A stretch of 64,000 bases of DNA. Origin: Phyllobacterium sophorae. GTDB taxonomy: Bacteria; Pseudomonadota; Alphaproteobacteria; Rhizobiales; Rhizobiaceae. The translations under genes and the position numbers were made by a program. Below are positions 34,984 through 43,697 of the stretch, one piece after another. The first letter of the stretch is position 1. The number at the start of each line of letters is the position of its first letter. The notes beneath the pieces were generated by a model. That model searched no databases. It was not told where the DNA came from and saw only the letters and a list, made by a program, of their open reading frames with translations. Location of the stretch: positions 496,001 through 560,000 of the forward strand of contig NZ_PGGM01000003.1 of the NCBI RefSeq assembly GCF_003010965.1, in the 5' to 3' direction.

Positions 34984-36455
34984 TGGCCGCTCCCCTTGCT
35001 GTGCACCTGAGCCAGCAAATGCTTCACAGAGGCGTCGATGATGTTGAGAAAGGGCTTTGGATAGAGCCCGACCCAAAGCACGAAGAGGGCCAGAGGCAGG
35101 ATCGCAGTCATCTCGCGGCCATTCACGTCGCGTATCTTGAAGCGGGCGCCGACGCTGGCTGGACCCAGCGCAACGTTCCTGTACATGCCCAGCAGATAGG
35201 CCGCGCCCAGCAATGCCCCGAAAACGGCGGCCGCACCGACGGCCAGATTGGCCGCAAATCCGCCCGACAGCACCAGCAACTCACCTACGAATGAGTTGGT
35301 TCCCGGCAGCGCCATCGACGACAGGGTGAACAGGGCAAGAAACACGGTATAGACCGGCGCTACCTTCATCAGCCCGCCATAATCGGCTATGCTGCGCGTG
35401 TGTGTTCGCTCGTAGATCAAACCGACGAACAGGAACAACGCGCCCGTCGTTACGCCATGGTTGAACATTTGCAGGATGGCGCCCTCGAGGCCGCGGAAAT
35501 TCAACGCAAAAATCCCAAGCGTGACAAAGCCCATGTGGCTGATACTGGAATAGGCCACCAGTTTCTTCAGGTCGTCCTGCGCCAGCGCAAGCAACCCGCC
35601 ATAGACGATCGCAAGCGCCGAAAGCGCCAGCATCAGCGTCGAATAGTGCACCGATGCCTCCGGCAGCATGGGCAGTGAGAACCGCAGGAATCCGTAGGCA
35701 CCCATCTTCAGGAGCACTCCGGCAAGGATGATGCTGCCCGCCGTCGGCGCCTGTACATGTGCGTCCGGCAGCCAGGTATGAACCGGGACCATCGGCACCT
35801 TGACGGCGAAGGCGACCAGGAAGGCAAAGAACAGAAAGGACTGGACTGGGAACGGCAAATCCTGGGCAGTCAGAGCGAGAATGTCGAAGGTCTTGCCGCC
35901 TTGCAAATAAAGCACGATGACACCGATGAGGAACAGCAGACTGCCCGCCAGCGTGTAGAGGAAGAACTTGATCGCGGCATAGACCCGGCCATTGCCGCCC
36001 CACACACCGATGATCAGGTACATGGGGATCAGCATCGCCTCCCAGAAGACGTAGAACATGAACAGGTCGAGCGCGCAGAACACGCCCAGCATCAGCGCCT
36101 GCATGACCAGCAGGCTGACCATGAACTCCTTTACGCTGCGTTCGATAGCGACCCAGGAGGCAAGCACGCAGACCCAGCCCAAGAGGGCAGTCAGAAACAC
36201 GAAGAGCGCGCTGATCCCGTCGACGCCAAGCGCGTAAGTAATTCCGAGCGCTGGCACCCACGGGCGGCTCTCGGTAAACTGCATCTGGTGGGTATCAGTG
36301 TCAAAGCTGGCCAGCATCGCGACGCACAGAGCAAGATCGAGCATGGTGACACCCAGCGCTGTCCACCGCGCCGCTTCGTCGCTGCGCAAAAACATCAAAA
36401 CCGCTGCCCCTGCGGCCGGTGTGAATATGATGAGGCTAAGCAGCGGGAACCCCAT
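34980..36455 (-). CDS. nuoM: NADH:quinone oxidoreductase subunit M (antiporter-like)
   Basis: This is a 491-residue proton-pumping subunit, with ATG 36455 preceded by AGGAGG. Landmarks are FYVFWEAMLIPMYLIIGVWGG (helix-5 Glu), VPMVPVHTWLPDAHVQAPTAGS (His/Lys channel), and KKLVAYSSISHMGFVTLG. It sits between the NuoL-like gene and nuoN in normal L-M-N order. Confidence 0.94.
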   Translation of the reverse strand: MGFPLLSLIIFTPAAGAAVLMFLRSDEAARWTALGVTMLDLALCVAMLASFDTDTHQMQFTESRPWVPALGITYALGVDGISALFVFLTALLGWVCVLASWVAIERSVKEFMVSLLVMQALMLGVFCALDLFMFYVFWEAMLIPMYLIIGVWGGNGRVYAAIKFFLYTLAGSLLFLIGVIVLYLQGGKTFDILALTAQDLPFPVQSFLFFAFLVAFAVKVPMVPVHTWLPDAHVQAPTAGSIILAGVLLKMGAYGFLRFSLPMLPEASVHYSTLMLALSALAIVYGGLLALAQDDLKKLVAYSSISHMGFVTLGIFALNFRGLEGAILQMFNHGVTTGALFLFVGLIYERTHTRSIADYGGLMKVAPVYTVFLALFTLSSMALPGTNSFVGELLVLSGGFAANLAVGAAAVFGALLGAAYLLGMYRNVALGPASVGARFKIRDVNGREMTAILPLALFVLWVGLYPKPFLNIIDASVKHLLAQVHSKGSGQ

Positions 36456-36463
36456 CGCACCTC

Positions 36464-38224
36464 CTACCGCCACGCCACGGCGAAGACGACGATGGCTGCG
36501 ATCACACCGACAATCATCGCCAGCGCGTAATGGGTCACGACACCGGTCTGGAGCTGCCGCAGCATCCCGCCGCCGCGCAAGACCGAGCGGGCGACGCCGT
36601 TCACAACGGCGTCCACGCCGGTGAGATCGATCCAAAGCCCCACACGTGCCGCCCCATGCAGGAAGGGGAGCGCCGTGGTCTCGGACACGTCGCTCACCGC
36701 CTTCTCGTAGCGCGCCAGCGGTTTTTCGGCGAACCACATGAAGCGCCGCGCGCCCTTGCGGTAGAACCAGTCAGTGTCGATGCTGATCGTGTTCTCGGGG
36801 TCGAGCGCTTTCAAGAACAGCACGAACCCCAAGGCGGTAAACATCAGCACACCAAGGCTCTCGGTGATATGAACACCGGTGTAGGGTTCAAAATCGACCC
36901 GATAGGGCAGCAATGCGTAAAGCGGCTGGGGAAACACCCCGATCGCAATGCACATCACCGCGGCCATGCCCATCGCAACCAGCATGTTGCGGGGCGGCTC
37001 CCGCGCCTCCAGCCTTCGGTCAGTGCCAAAGAACATGTAATACGGAAGCTTGAGTCCCGTGTGCAGGAACGTCCCCGATGATGCCATGGTGAGTGCCAGC
37101 ACCACCAGCGCACGCTGGTCCTGTCCGGCGGCAGCCACCACCATCGATTTGGTGACGAAGCCTGAAAAGAATGGAAATGCCGAAATTGCAAAAGCGCCGA
37201 CCATGTAAAGGACAACGGTCACGGGCATGGTCTTGTAGAGCCCGCCAAGCTCGGTGAGCTTGCGCCGCCCGGTGACGTGGATCACCGCCCCTGCCCCCAT
37301 AAACAGCAGCGCCTTGTAAAGGATATGAGCGAAGGCATGGCTGACTGCGCCGTTCACCGCCATCTCGGTGCCGATGCCGACGCCGGCCACCATGTAACCC
37401 ACCTGGCTGACGATATGATAGGCCAGAAGCCGGCGGCAATCGTTCTCCAGAACCGCGTAGACGACGCCGTACAGCGCCATCGCGGTGCCCAGCCAGACCA
37501 GAAGCTCGGTCCCCGGAAACGCCCGTGCCAGAACATACACGGCCGTCTTGGTGGTGAAGGCGCTCATGAACACCGCTCCCGTGACGGTTGCCTCCGGGTA
37601 GGCGTCTGTCAGCCAGGCGTTGAGTGGTGGCACTGCGGCGTTGAGTGTGAACCCGGCAAGGATCAGGTAGGCAGCCACGCCCTTTTCCCCAAAGATCGGG
37701 CCGAAGAGCACCGAACCGGTGGCGACCCCGTAAAGAATGATGCCACCGAGCAGAACAACGCCGCCGGTGATATGGACCATGATATAGCGGAATCCAGCGC
37801 GGATCGCCTGTTCGCCGCGTTGCGCGAAGATCAGATAGGCAGAGGCAAATGCCATACCTTCCCAAAACAGGAACAAAGTGAGGTAGTCGCCGGCGAATAC
37901 CACGCCGAGCGCACTGCCGACGTAGATGAATGCCGCCACATGCTGGCCCGGGCGCGTCAGGTGCAAGGCATAGACGATCCCGATCTGCGCCATGACCGTG
38001 AATACGGTGGCAAAGACGATACTCAGCTTGTCGACCTTCGCGATAAGGATTTCCTGCCCGATGATCTGTGCTGTGCCGTAGTTGCCCGGCTGCATCGTGA
38101 GCACGGCAAGGATTGCCAATGCCGGAATCAGCAGCAGATAAGCTTTGCGGATCGGGCCTTTGAGGAAAGGGATCGGCAGGGCGCCGAGAACGAACAGCAG
38201 GGTCGGATGGACAAAATCAGTCAT
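36464..38224 (-). CDS. NuoL-like / MrpD-like antiporter subunit of complex I with C-terminal lateral-helix-type tail
   Basis: The predicted protein has 586 residues. The core looks like the D subunit of Mrp/Pha-type Na+/H+ antiporters: LFLFWEGMAFASAYLIF (helix-5 Glu), LNAWLTDAYPEATVTG and LLAYHIVSQVGYMVAGVG. The last 100 residues (WFYRKGARRFMWFAEKPL ... VNGVARSVLRGGGM, then LQTGVVTHYALAM and a terminal helix) resemble the lateral-helix end of NuoL. It occupies the nuoL position before nuoM, and no other NuoL is present. I therefore infer it is the distal pump of this complex I. The HTWLPDA motif of normal NuoL is changed to NAWLTDA. Confidence 0.8.
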   Translation of the reverse strand: MTDFVHPTLLFVLGALPIPFLKGPIRKAYLLLIPALAILAVLTMQPGNYGTAQIIGQEILIAKVDKLSIVFATVFTVMAQIGIVYALHLTRPGQHVAAFIYVGSALGVVFAGDYLTLFLFWEGMAFASAYLIFAQRGEQAIRAGFRYIMVHITGGVVLLGGIILYGVATGSVLFGPIFGEKGVAAYLILAGFTLNAAVPPLNAWLTDAYPEATVTGAVFMSAFTTKTAVYVLARAFPGTELLVWLGTAMALYGVVYAVLENDCRRLLAYHIVSQVGYMVAGVGIGTEMAVNGAVSHAFAHILYKALLFMGAGAVIHVTGRRKLTELGGLYKTMPVTVVLYMVGAFAISAFPFFSGFVTKSMVVAAAGQDQRALVVLALTMASSGTFLHTGLKLPYYMFFGTDRRLEAREPPRNMLVAMGMAAVMCIAIGVFPQPLYALLPYRVDFEPYTGVHITESLGVLMFTALGFVLFLKALDPENTISIDTDWFYRKGARRFMWFAEKPLARYEKAVSDVSETTALPFLHGAARVGLWIDLTGVDAVVNGVARSVLRGGGMLRQLQTGVVTHYALAMIVGVIAAIVVFAVAWR

Positions 38225-38471
38225 AATAGTCCTCGCGCCGCATCAGCCCACCCTGATGGCCAAGGAATTTGGAAACGAAAATCAGCAGCACGCAGGAGCC
38301 GAAGCCGTAGAAGGCGGACCAGCCAGGCAGGCGCTCCCACAGGTAATGGGCGTGGTTGCGGGAGACAAGAAAGTCGGCGGCAACGATCAGAACGAGAACC
38401 AGGTAGAACAGCCGGTGGCGCTGGTTGACGTATTTTCTGTCACCAAAGAAATCGACAATGTGTTTGATCAT
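38217..38471 (-). CDS. Small two-helix membrane protein embedded between two antiporter-subunit genes
   Basis: This is an 84-residue protein with overlaps on both sides: its ATG (38471) overlaps the stop of the MrpD-like gene, and its end overlaps the start of the NuoL-like gene. Two hydrophobic helices are predicted (FYLVLVLIVAADFLV and AFYGFGSCVLLIFVSKFLG), with a short HAHYLWERLPGWS loop and a charged C terminus (RREDYYD). I do not know a named family. The tight coupling suggests an accessory or assembly subunit of the membrane arm. Confidence 0.75.
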   Translation of the reverse strand: MIKHIVDFFGDRKYVNQRHRLFYLVLVLIVAADFLVSRNHAHYLWERLPGWSAFYGFGSCVLLIFVSKFLGHQGGLMRREDYYD

Positions 38472-39931
38472 CGGACAACTCCTTCGGCCAGGGCGAGGAA
38501 ATACTCGGGAAAGATGCCCATCAATACCGACAGGACGGCGGTTGCGACGAGCGGGATCGTCATCATCGGAATTTCGCGCACTGTTGCCGGGCTTTCCTGC
38601 GCTTCCGTTCCGAAAAAAGCGAGGTAGCTGACCGGCAGGAAATAGGCAGCGTTCAGCACCGAGCTTGCCAGGAGCACGATCAGGAACGCAATTTCCCCCG
38701 CCTCCACAGAGCCAAGCGCCAGATACCACTTGCTGACAAAGCCCGCCGTCGGCGGCACCCCGATCATGCTGAGCGATCCGACAAAAAACGCCCCCATCGT
38801 CCAGGGCAGTCTGCGGCCAATACCGGCCATGTCGCTGATGTTGCGCTTGCCAGACGCGCAATAGATCGACCCGGCGCAGAAAAACAGCGTGATCTTGGAA
38901 AATGCATGCGCTGCAATGTGGATGATCCCGCCAACCATCGCGACTGGAGACAGAAGAACCGCGCCCAGCACGATGTAGGAGAGCTGGCTGACCGTCGAAT
39001 AGGCGAGTCTCGCCTTCAGATCGTCCCGCGTCAGGGCATAGATGGACGCCATCAGGATCGTGAATGAGACCAGATAGGCCGTGGTAATCCCGAGGCCCAG
39101 CCCCTCCACGAGACCCGCGCCGAAGATGTGAAACACCACCCGCAGCACGCAAAACACGCCCATCTTGACCACTGCAACGGCATGCAAGAGCGCGCTGACG
39201 GGCGTCGGCGCCACCATCGCGGCAGGCAGCCAGGCGTGCATCGGCATCACGGCGGCCTTGGCGAAGCCAAAGAGATAGCAGAAATACACGACCGTCAGCA
39301 GTGACGCCGAGGCATTGACCCCGGCCAGCAGTCCCCCCGCTACAAAGTCGAGTGACCCTGCAAGGTGGTAGGTCAGCGCCAGCGCGGCGAGTAGCACGCT
39401 CTTCGACGCGCCCATCAAATAGACGAGGTATTTGCGGCTGCCCGTCCATCCCTCCTTGTCCTCGTGATGGTAGACAAGCGGATAGGTTACGAGGCTGAGC
39501 ACCTCGTAGAAGATGACCAGCGTGAACAGATTGGCGGCGAAGGCGCCCCCGACGGCCGCCGCGAGGCTGGTGGCGAAACACGCGAAGAACCGGGTCTGTG
39601 CATGTTCTTTCAAATGCCGCATGTAGCCGATGGAATAGATCGCAGCCACGATCCACAGCAGCGACGAAACGGTGGCAAACACCATGCCAAGGGCATCGAC
39701 CCGGAACGCGAAGTCGATACCGGGCAGAATCTCAAACAGGTGCAATTCGACCGTCCCGCCTGCAAGCACGGTTGGCGCCATCGAGACGACAATGGCGAAC
39801 ATGGCGGTTGCGGCCAAGGGCGAGACGACATCGCGGAGTTTCTCGTGCCTGTTCAGAAGTAGAACTGCCAGGGCCGCCAGACCTGCGACGGCGACGGCAA
39901 GCAGCGGCCGGATCGATACCACCGGGTCCAA
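38468..39931 (-). CDS. Additional MrpD-like antiporter subunit in the complex I locus
   Basis: This is a 487-residue polytopic protein of the proton-conducting membrane transporter family. Landmarks are LVIFYEVLSLVTYPLVYHH (helix-5 Glu), KAAVMPMHAWLPAAMVAPTPVS, LHAVAVVKMGVF, and KARLAYSTVSQLSYIVLG. It is closest in look to monovalent cation/proton antiporter subunit D and lacks a NuoL lateral helix. Placed directly after nuoK, it is a fourth antiporter-like gene besides those for NuoN, NuoM and the NuoL-like protein. Either it is a fourth pump module, or it works with the NuoL-like protein as a split distal module. Confidence 0.82.
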   Translation of the reverse strand: MDPVVSIRPLLAVAVAGLAALAVLLLNRHEKLRDVVSPLAATAMFAIVVSMAPTVLAGGTVELHLFEILPGIDFAFRVDALGMVFATVSSLLWIVAAIYSIGYMRHLKEHAQTRFFACFATSLAAAVGGAFAANLFTLVIFYEVLSLVTYPLVYHHEDKEGWTGSRKYLVYLMGASKSVLLAALALTYHLAGSLDFVAGGLLAGVNASASLLTVVYFCYLFGFAKAAVMPMHAWLPAAMVAPTPVSALLHAVAVVKMGVFCVLRVVFHIFGAGLVEGLGLGITTAYLVSFTILMASIYALTRDDLKARLAYSTVSQLSYIVLGAVLLSPVAMVGGIIHIAAHAFSKITLFFCAGSIYCASGKRNISDMAGIGRRLPWTMGAFFVGSLSMIGVPPTAGFVSKWYLALGSVEAGEIAFLIVLLASSVLNAAYFLPVSYLAFFGTEAQESPATVREIPMMTIPLVATAVLSVLMGIFPEYFLALAEGVVR

Positions 39932-39935
39932 GCCG

Positions 39936-40241
39936 CTATCCTTTCATCATGGTCACATCGTCGACCTTGAGCGTGGATTTGTTCCTCACAAGGGCGACCA
40001 GGATGCCAAGGGCGACGGCAACCTCCGCCGCCGTGATTGCTATGACGAAGATCGCGAAGATCTGTCCGCGAAAGTCGTCGTAGGTCCGCCCGAAAGCGAT
40101 GAAATTGATATTGACCGAGTTGAGCAGCAACTCCAGCGACATCAGCACGACCAGAATATTGCGCCTGAGCAACACGCCCGCGGCTCCGATCACGAACAGG
40201 ACCACTGCGAGCACAATATACCAGGACAGCGGAACCATCAC
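39936..40241 (-). CDS. nuoK: NADH:quinone oxidoreductase subunit K
   Basis: This is a 101-residue, three-helix membrane subunit. The two functional glutamates are in [13 protein letters not shown] and [16 protein letters not shown]. The start is GTG 40241 (or the adjacent ATG 40238), overlapping the nuoJ stop. Length matches the family. Confidence 0.94.
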   Translation of the reverse strand: MMVPLSWYIVLAVVLFVIGAAGVLLRRNILVVLMSLELLLNSVNINFIAFGRTYDDFRGQIFAIFVIAITAAEVAVALGILVALVRNKSTLKVDDVTMMKG

Positions 40242-40738
40242 CCCGGCTCCTTCCGCGCCAGCATGATGGCGCCTACCAGAGCCGCCAGCAGGATGACGGA
40301 GGCGGTTTCAAACGGCAGGAGGTAGTCGGCGAAAAGTGTCGTGCTAAGCTGCCTGATTTCATCGCCGCTTGGCCTTGCGATGGGTTCTGTGACCGAAAAG
40401 CGGGCGCTGGAGAGCACCAGCACGAGCATCTCAACCCCAAGCAGGACGACCAAGACGAGGGCTGGCAGATTGCCGCCCGGCATGAACCGCTGCAACACGG
40501 CTTCGCGAACATCGATCATCATGATCACGAAGAGGAACAGGACCATGATCGCGCCGACATAGACGAAGACCTGAATGACCGCGAGCAACGGCGCGCCGAG
40601 CAAGACGAAGATTGCCGAGATCTGCAGGAAGCACGCCATCAGCGCCAATGCGCTGTGAACCGGATTCCGCGCCAGGACCACCGTCAGGGCGGTAATCACG
40701 GACACCGTAGCGAACAGAAGAAAGAACCCCTGATCCAT
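40238..40738 (-). CDS. nuoJ: NADH:quinone oxidoreductase subunit J
   Basis: This is a 166-residue, five-helix membrane subunit. The conserved helix-3 segment [21 protein letters not shown] and the early [11 protein letters not shown] are typical of NuoJ/ND6. The start ATG 40738 has GGAGG ten bases upstream. It is the first gene of the long minus-strand run, so the locus promoter should lie in the spacer to its right. Confidence 0.93.
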   Translation of the reverse strand: MDQGFFLLFATVSVITALTVVLARNPVHSALALMACFLQISAIFVLLGAPLLAVIQVFVYVGAIMVLFLFVIMMIDVREAVLQRFMPGGNLPALVLVVLLGVEMLVLVLSSARFSVTEPIARPSGDEIRQLSTTLFADYLLPFETASVILLAALVGAIMLARKEPG

Positions 40739-41246
40739 CGACGCCGAGCCTCCAACGCGAACTGTCACTCGGCGCAAGACGGGCGTAGTTGAGACAGCGC
40801 CGCACTTCAGATGCGTTCACAAAGTGTGCCCTAGTATCGGATTTTTCACAAGATTATTGTCATTGTGGGCGTTAAACCATGCCACTGCCGATGTGGCGAG
40901 GGCAGCTTGCGGACCGCGCCCTTGCGATCCGTTCGTTGGCCAGGAGGGTTTTGAGCGCGCCGATATTGTCGGCTGCGACTCGTGCAGCAGGCGAGTTTCG
41001 ACGCCTCGGAAGGTCGTTTCACTTTGCCCCGCTTCGAGGGCTCGCGGGTCTGTCCAGGTAAGGTCTCGGCATCCTTGTCTTCAACTCCTTGTGTGCGATC
41101 CGAATGCACAAATTCATTGCCCGCACAGCTATGATCAGGCTTTCGATTTTCGATCGGCTCGGTGACTATTGCTCATCCCGATCAACTGACGCAGATCCAG
41201 CCCCAATCAGCGCCTTTTCGTCCTGAGTCTGAAAGGTTACGATGCG
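40739..41246. other. Intergenic stretch between nuoJ and the dedA-like gene
   Basis: The 508 bases separate divergent genes and must carry the nuo promoter and that of the DedA-type gene. Reading frames within it lack family motifs and ribosome sites. No FNR-type TTGAT-N4-ATCAA box and no clear -35/-10 pair was found by eye. Confidence 0.5.
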
Positions 41247-41801
41247 ATGGCAAATGACGTCCAAACTGAAGGACTGCCCGTGGATTTCCTGCACGACGGC
41301 GCCTTGTTCATCGAACCCTTTATCCGCCGGTATGGGCTATATGCGGTCTTTGTCGTAATCTACTTAGAGTCGTTAGGCGCGCCGCTGCCTGGCGAAAGTG
41401 CGGTGATTGCGACGTCGCTTCTCGCCATTCGAGGTGACTTGGCCGTCACCAGCCTGTTTCTGGTGGTCTGGATTGCCGCTGTCCTTGGTGACAGCACCGG
41501 CTATGCCATTGGGCGCTTCGGTGGCCGGCCGTTGCTTGTGCGATATGGCTGGCTCGGCAAACTCACTGCCGAACGGCAGGCAAAATTGGAACAACTGTTT
41601 CGGCGCCGCGGGCCAATCCTCGTCGCTGGTGCACGTTTCGTCGTCGTCCTGCGCCAGTTGAACGGCCTGGTAGCGGGGTCGGTGGGGATGCCTTGGCGCA
41701 GTTTCCTTTTGGCAAACGTGCTCGGCGCCGCGCTCTGGGCCGCGCTCTGGAGTTTTGGACCCTACTTTCTTGGCGACCTGGTCAAAGCAGTCGGGCATTA
41801 A
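41247..41801 (+). CDS. DedA-family membrane protein
   Basis: This is a 184-residue inner-membrane protein of the DedA/SNARE-associated family, which includes lipid-carrier flippases and envelope-maintenance proteins. The N-terminal YLESLGAPLPGESAV carries the family acidic residue in a re-entrant segment. The second signature is GARFVVVLRQLNGLVAGSVGM with the conserved arginine. Four to five hydrophobic segments are visible. It is not in an obvious operon. Confidence 0.88.
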   Translation: MANDVQTEGLPVDFLHDGALFIEPFIRRYGLYAVFVVIYLESLGAPLPGESAVIATSLLAIRGDLAVTSLFLVVWIAAVLGDSTGYAIGRFGGRPLLVRYGWLGKLTAERQAKLEQLFRRRGPILVAGARFVVVLRQLNGLVAGSVGMPWRSFLLANVLGAALWAALWSFGPYFLGDLVKAVGH

Positions 41802-42063
41802 CCGCAGCAAGCCCTTTTTGCTTAAGGGGCGCGCGAGATTGCACTGGTGTACGGCGCCGGCATGAAACGGGCAAGCGTGCGCTGAACCTGCCTGGCCACC
41901 TCGAGGATGCCCTGAGGACAAGACCAGCCTTCCACGGCGACGTGCCCGCTTGCTGCCTAAACATTGACCCCGCCTGCATAAAAATGGTCAGAACTGACGG
42001 GAGTTAAGCAATAACCCGTTGAAAAGATTGGATCATACATCTGGCACGAGACTTGCTTACCTG

Positions 42064-42077
42064 TCTTGTATGCAAGA
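42064..42077. promoter_or_regulatory. Palindrome TCTTGTATGCAAGA at the start of the GntR gene
   Basis: The inverted repeat with TTGTATGCAA core resembles FadR/VanR-type GntR operators (TTGTATACAA). It overlaps the only ATG (42070) in frame near the N terminus, so binding by the encoded regulator would block its own gene. Confidence 0.45.
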
Positions 42078-42795
42078 TGCACATGTTCAGATCACATCGC
42101 AGGACGCAATCGAAACGGCCATCGTCTCGGGGATTCTCTCCGCGCGCATCAAGCCTGGTACCCGCCTGAGCGAAAACCAACTTGCCACTTTATTCGAGGT
42201 GTCTCGCACGCGCGTCAGGGAAGCGATGATGCGCCTTGAGACCAGGTGCATAGTGCAGGTCAGCCCGCGGCGCGGCTGGTTCGTCGTGGAACCTTCTGCG
42301 GAAGAAGCGATGGCCGTGTATGAGGCTCGCCGCATCATAGAAGCCGGGCTTTTGCGCAGCATGCGCACGCTCACCGACAAGGGCATTACCGCCCTTCACG
42401 GCCATCTGGCGGAGGAGAAAGCCGCGATGGCTGCCGGTGACCGCCAACGGTTGACCTGCCTGATGGGCGATTTTCATATTCGCATTGCCGAGTTGGCGGG
42501 AAACCCTGTTCTCATCGAAATTCTCCGCGATCTCACGGCGCGGACAATTCTCATCTCCATGCTCTATCAGTCGGATTTCCATGCCATGCAATCCCATTTT
42601 GGGCATTGCCGGATCGTTGAGGCCATGGAGAAGCGTGACTTTTCCAAGGCTGCGAGGCTGTCCATCCAGCATCTCGATGAGGTCGAGACCGGTTTGGACC
42701 TGACGAAACGTTCCGATCCCCTGGCCGAACTGCGAAACTCGCTCTCGCTTGCTCCCAAAAAACGTCCGGCCACGGTTTCGGGCGGACACAATTGA
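42070..42795 (+). CDS. GntR-family regulator, FCD subfamily
   Basis: The predicted protein is about 241 residues from ATG 42070; a TTG at 42019 would add 17 residues, and neither has a good ribosome site. The winged-helix domain has LSENQLATLFEVSRTRVREAM. The FCD domain follows with acidic and His ligands (MGDFHIRIAELAGN, then HFGHCRIVEAMEKRD). It ends 33 bases before the amino-acid binding-protein gene on the same strand and probably controls that importer and itself. Confidence 0.83.
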   Translation: MQDAHVQITSQDAIETAIVSGILSARIKPGTRLSENQLATLFEVSRTRVREAMMRLETRCIVQVSPRRGWFVVEPSAEEAMAVYEARRIIEAGLLRSMRTLTDKGITALHGHLAEEKAAMAAGDRQRLTCLMGDFHIRIAELAGNPVLIEILRDLTARTILISMLYQSDFHAMQSHFGHCRIVEAMEKRDFSKAARLSIQHLDEVETGLDLTKRSDPLAELRNSLSLAPKKRPATVSGGHN

Positions 42796-42827
42796 CAAAC
42801 CCACCACCTCAAAGGAGAACAAATAGA

Positions 42828-43613
42828 ATGCTTGCACGTAACATCTTCATCGCCTTGGCGACCTTTGCCGCAACCCTCGGATTCACTTCCCTCTCCTACG
42901 CGGACGCCTTGGCCGACATCACGTCGCGCGGCACAATCCGCGTCGCCGTGCCACAGGATTTTCCGCCATTCGGAAGCGTGGGCACGGACATGGCGCCCAT
43001 GGGTTATGACATCGACATGGCCAATCTGATCGCCGAACAGCTCGGCGTGAAGGCAGAACTCGTGCCGGTCACCAGCGCAAACCGCATTCCCTATCTGCAG
43101 ACCAACAAGGTTGATCTGGTTATTTCCAGCCTCGGTAAAAACCCGGATCGTGAAAAGGTCATTGATTTCTCAACAGCCTATGCGCCCTTCTTCAACGGCG
43201 TTTTTGCCCCTGCCGGGCTTTCTGCTGCAAAGGCTGACGATCTTGCGGGCAAGATGGTCGGTGTCACCCGCGGCGCCGTGGAAGACCTCGAACTTACCAA
43301 GATCGCACCGGCTGACACCGTGATCAAACGCTACGAGGATAACAACGGCACCATCTCGGCATTCCTTTCCGGTCAGGTCGAAGCGGTTGCGACTGGTAAC
43401 GTCGTCGCAGCTGCAATCCTTGCCAAGAATCCTCCCAAACGCCCGGAGCTGAAATTTCTTATCAAGAACTCGCCTTGCTATATTGGCCTCAACAAGAACG
43501 AAACGGCACTGCTTGAAAAACTGAACGCCATCATCGCCGCCGCCAAGTCTGACGGGAAGCTCAACACCGTCTCGCAAAAGTGGCTCGGCACCGATCTTCC
43601 AGCTGACCTTTGA
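42828..43613 (+). CDS. Polar-amino-acid ABC transporter substrate-binding protein
   Basis: This is a 261-residue family 3 binding protein, with ATG 42828 and AAGGAG ten bases upstream. Residues 1-25 are a signal peptide ending SYA. The mature start DITSRGTIRVAVPQDFPPFG, then MGYDIDMANLIAEQLGVKAELV, and the DLVISSLGKNPDREKVIDFS segment are classic for this family. It is the first gene of an importer with two permeases and one ATPase. The ligand may be a polar or cationic amino acid or an opine-like molecule. Confidence 0.92.
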   Translation: MLARNIFIALATFAATLGFTSLSYADALADITSRGTIRVAVPQDFPPFGSVGTDMAPMGYDIDMANLIAEQLGVKAELVPVTSANRIPYLQTNKVDLVISSLGKNPDREKVIDFSTAYAPFFNGVFAPAGLSAAKADDLAGKMVGVTRGAVEDLELTKIAPADTVIKRYEDNNGTISAFLSGQVEAVATGNVVAAAILAKNPPKRPELKFLIKNSPCYIGLNKNETALLEKLNAIIAAAKSDGKLNTVSQKWLGTDLPADL

Positions 43614-43635
43614 CGAAGGCGCCATTTATGGCCGG

Positions 43636-43663
43636 GTCGTCCCACAATTCGTCGTGGGATGAC
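43636..43663 (+). repeat. Intercistronic hairpin after the binding-protein gene
   Basis: GTCGTCCCAC (43636-43645) pairs with GTGGGATGAC (43654-43663) over ten base pairs, one of them G-T, around an 8-base loop. Such a hairpin between a binding-protein gene and its permease genes usually protects the upstream mRNA and lowers expression downstream. It covers the ATG at 43659, which argues for the later permease start. Confidence 0.65.
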
Positions 43664-43697
43664 AAGGCTGCCATCGGCCAAAACAGGGGGCATTCTC

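Noticed and set aside
33883-35010. Plus-strand frame of 375 codons opposite nuoN
   Set aside because: The translation is extremely rich in His, Gln, Asp and Arg, the typical complement of membrane-protein codons; nuoN is certain on the other strand.
37277-38428. Plus-strand frame of 383 codons opposite the NuoL-like gene
   Set aside because: Complement of a membrane protein gene; no domain, no start signal.
38472-39656. Upstream extension of the small membrane-protein frame into the MrpD-like gene (about 395 extra codons)
   Set aside because: The extension overlaps the MrpD-like gene in another frame and is rich in Arg, Gly and His. Only the last 84 codons look real.
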